Made by a program: the position numbers and the translations under genes. Source: Brevundimonas sp. (GTDB lineage: Bacteria > Pseudomonadota > Alphaproteobacteria > Caulobacterales > Caulobacteraceae). From it: a DNA stretch of 6,834 nt. The stretch lies in assembly GCA_015234495.1 (NCBI GenBank), contig JADGMZ010000054.1:1-6834 (forward strand), written 5' to 3'. Below, in pieces: positions 5,594-6,834 of this stretch. Below the pieces are notes generated by a model. The model did not search any database, had not been told where the DNA came from, and was given only the letters and a program-made list of their open reading frames with translations. Each line of letters opens with the position of its first letter. Position 1 is the first letter of the stretch.

Positions 5594-6379
5594 TTGAACG
5601 ACCGCTTCACCAGACTCGAGCGCGCCGTCATGGCCGCCACGGCGCACGACCTGCGTCATCTCGCGCCCGACCTCGCCGGCCAGTTCGAGGAAAGCCTCCC
5701 CGGCACGCGGCGAAACACCGGCTCGGGCCTGTTCAGCGAGATCATCGTCAGCTCGCGCCGGCCGCTCTCGGAGGAGCGGGAGTCCGGCCGGTTCGGCACG
5801 GCCCACGCCATGGTCGGCGACCTCGCCGATCCGATCGCGTTTCAGGTCGAGCTGCGTAACGGCCGCCTGCTCGCCCTGCATGGCGACGCCTACGGTCAGG
5901 ACACCAGCGGCATCGACTTCGCCCGCGTGCCGTTTGACCAGGTCTTCACCGTCAACGACCAAGGCGACTCGATCGCCTTCGATCCGGCCGTCCTGATGCG
6001 CCCGAGCCCTCTGCTCGTCCTGCAACGGCACGGCGACGGCCTACCCGAGGATGTCGCCTCGCCCCTCCCGCCCCTGGTCAATCGCGGTCCGCTCCAGCGG
6101 GTGCAGGACGATCCGCCGGACCTGCTCCAGGACCTCCTGGAACCCGCGCCGAAGGACGAGGTCGACGCCGAGTCCTCCACCTCCCTCGTCATCGGCATCT
6201 GGGCCTTGGCGGCGGTGATCGGCCTCCTCGCCGTCACCCTCTTCGGCCTCTCGCCCATTGTCGTGCTCATCGCCGGCTTCTGGCTGGGCGCCCTGCTCCG
6301 CAAACCGGCGGTCAAGAAGACCCTGACGCGGGCCGCAGCGGCGCTGGGACGCTACGAGGCCCGGCCCTCAGGCCTCTGA
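5594..6379 (+). CDS. Unrecognised protein with C-terminal transmembrane hairpin
   Basis: I do not recognise this family. From a TTG at 5594 it is 261 residues. GGGAG at 5580-5584, 9 nt upstream, supports this start; an ATG at 5630 would give 249 residues, and the in-frame ATG at 5342 lies antisense in the capsid gene and is rejected. Residues about 40-140 look like a soluble alpha/beta domain (SGLFSEIIVSSRRPLSEE, then ADPIAFQVELRNGRLLALHGDAYG). A Pro/Asp-rich segment follows at about 140-193. At about 197-236 two hydrophobic stretches are joined by a short FGLSP turn, consistent with a membrane hairpin, followed by a basic tail (RKPAVKK). It is divergent from the capsid gene and stands where GTA g4/g3 would be expected, but nothing resembles a prohead protease or portal. 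It may be a cytoplasm-facing membrane protein unrelated to the GTA, or an accessory one. Confidence 0.75.
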   Translation: MNDRFTRLERAVMAATAHDLRHLAPDLAGQFEESLPGTRRNTGSGLFSEIIVSSRRPLSEERESGRFGTAHAMVGDLADPIAFQVELRNGRLLALHGDAYGQDTSGIDFARVPFDQVFTVNDQGDSIAFDPAVLMRPSPLLVLQRHGDGLPEDVASPLPPLVNRGPLQRVQDDPPDLLQDLLEPAPKDEVDAESSTSLVIGIWALAAVIGLLAVTLFGLSPIVVLIAGFWLGALLRKPAVKKTLTRAAAALGRYEARPSGL

Positions 6380-6461
6380 CTGGCGCCGTGATCGGCTTGA
6401 CCGTTCTACCACCCCGTGTGACCGTCCATCGTCGGGGGGCTTGGTTCGGGAGACATCGACC
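6380..6461 (+). other. 82-nt gap between the membrane protein and lipoprotein genes
   Basis: No gene fits here. A TTGACC at 6397-6402 resembles a -35 box, but no good -10 hexamer lies 16-18 nt downstream (around 6420). The ribosome site GGGAGA at 6448-6453 serves the next gene. Whether the two plus-strand genes are cotranscribed cannot be decided from the sequence. Confidence 0.3.
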
Positions 6462-6834
6462 ATGCGCGTCCTTGGAACATTGGCTGCCCTCCTCGTCATC
6501 TCGGGTTGCGCCCCCACCGGGGCCGGAGCCCCGCCGGGAGCCGAAGCCTCCGCCCGGCGCTGCTTCTCGTCCTCCGGCATCCGGCTGATCAAGTTCGAGC
6601 CCGGCGACGGGGTCTACGTCAGGACCCGCACCGGCGAGGCGCTCCAGCTGACCGGTCCGGCCGCCTGTCTTGATGTGACCAACGACGCCAGCATCGGGCT
6701 GCGCGCCTTCGGCCTGGACGGGGCGGACATCTGCCTCGGCGATCCGGCCCACCTGGACATCCGCAGCCATGCCGCCATCCTGCGCACCTGCAATGTCGAG
6801 GTTTCACGCACCGTGCCGCAGGCCGAGGTCGCCC
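6462..6834 (+). CDS. Predicted lipoprotein, DUF6491-like, 3' end cut by window
   Basis: An ATG at 6462 opens a frame that runs off the right edge (124 residues). The N-terminus MRVLGTLAALLVISGC is a lipoprotein signal peptide with lipobox VISGC and lipidated C16; the following A17 P18 would favour the outer membrane, by general rule. The mature part has ARRCF (C34), then GDGVYVRTRTGEALQL (48-63), C69, SIGLRAFG, C91 and C110. This pattern of RxCF, a VYVR strand, then regularly placed cysteines resembles DUF6491 proteins, common in Caulobacterales and sphingomonads and of unknown function. The ribosome site GGGAGA at 6448-6453 lies 8 nt before the ATG. It is unrelated to the GTA block as far as I can see. 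The lipoprotein call is firm; the family name is from memory. Confidence 0.83.
   Translation, partial: MRVLGTLAALLVISGCAPTGAGAPPGAEASARRCFSSSGIRLIKFEPGDGVYVRTRTGEALQLTGPAACLDVTNDASIGLRAFGLDGADICLGDPAHLDIRSHAAILRTCNVEVSRTVPQAEVA

Noticed and set aside
5525..6031. 168-residue open frame on the minus strand, considered as a possible prohead protease (g4) in front of the capsid
   Set aside because: It is antisense to the plus-strand membrane protein, shows no protease motif or catalytic Ser/His pattern, and its plus-strand counterpart has a better composition and a clear membrane hairpin.
6412..6437. Possible terminator CCCCG...CGGGG in the gap before the lipoprotein
   Set aside because: Only 5 bp around a 16-nt loop with no T-run; easily chance in GC-rich DNA.
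1..6834. CRISPR arrays, tRNA or rRNA genes, insertion sequences, attachment sites
   Set aside because: No regularly spaced repeats, no tRNA-like cloverleaf and no transposase or terminal repeats were seen on reading both strands.

Overview
The window is high-GC DNA (roughly two thirds G+C by eye) with dense, overlapping genes. It carries most of the structural block of an alphaproteobacterial gene transfer agent (GTA) of the Rhodobacter capsulatus (RcGTA) type. The GTA family set, the GC-rich codon use and a DUF6491-like lipoprotein at the right edge suggest a member of the Caulobacterales, possibly Brevundimonas or a relative. The genus is inference.

Positions 1-5463 (all minus strand, read right to left) hold, in the canonical GTA order: the HK97-fold major capsid protein (g5), head-tail connector (g6), head-tail adaptor (g7), DUF3168 tail terminator (g8), major tail tube protein (g9), GTA gp10-type tail chaperone (g10), a 59-residue second tail chaperone (g10.1), a very short tape measure (g11), the DUF2460 distal tail protein (g12), the DUF2163 hub protein (g13) and the start-to-near-end of the NlpC/P60 cell wall peptidase (g14, cut by the left edge). 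Starts from g6 to g14 are nearly all coupled to the preceding stop (GTGA, ATGA and TGATG overlaps); two of them are GTG. The only larger internal gap (120 nt) separates capsid and connector. Together these genes would make the capsid shell, head-tail joint, tail tube and the first baseplate parts of a small siphovirus-like particle that packages host DNA. No integrase, replication, lysis or regulator gene is seen.

Positions 5464-5593 form a divergent intergenic region with two small hairpins just upstream of the capsid gene. Positions 5594-6379 (plus strand) encode an unrecognised protein with a C-terminal transmembrane hairpin. Positions 6462-6834 (plus strand) encode the N-terminal 124 residues of a predicted DUF6491-like lipoprotein, cut by the right edge.

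The main oddities are: the capsid gene is the first gene of its block, with the expected terminase, portal and protease genes (g2-g4) not upstream of it; the hub protein lacks the insert normally found between its two cysteine pairs; the tape measure is only 175 residues; and the two tail chaperones are arranged so that a -1 frameshift could fuse them.
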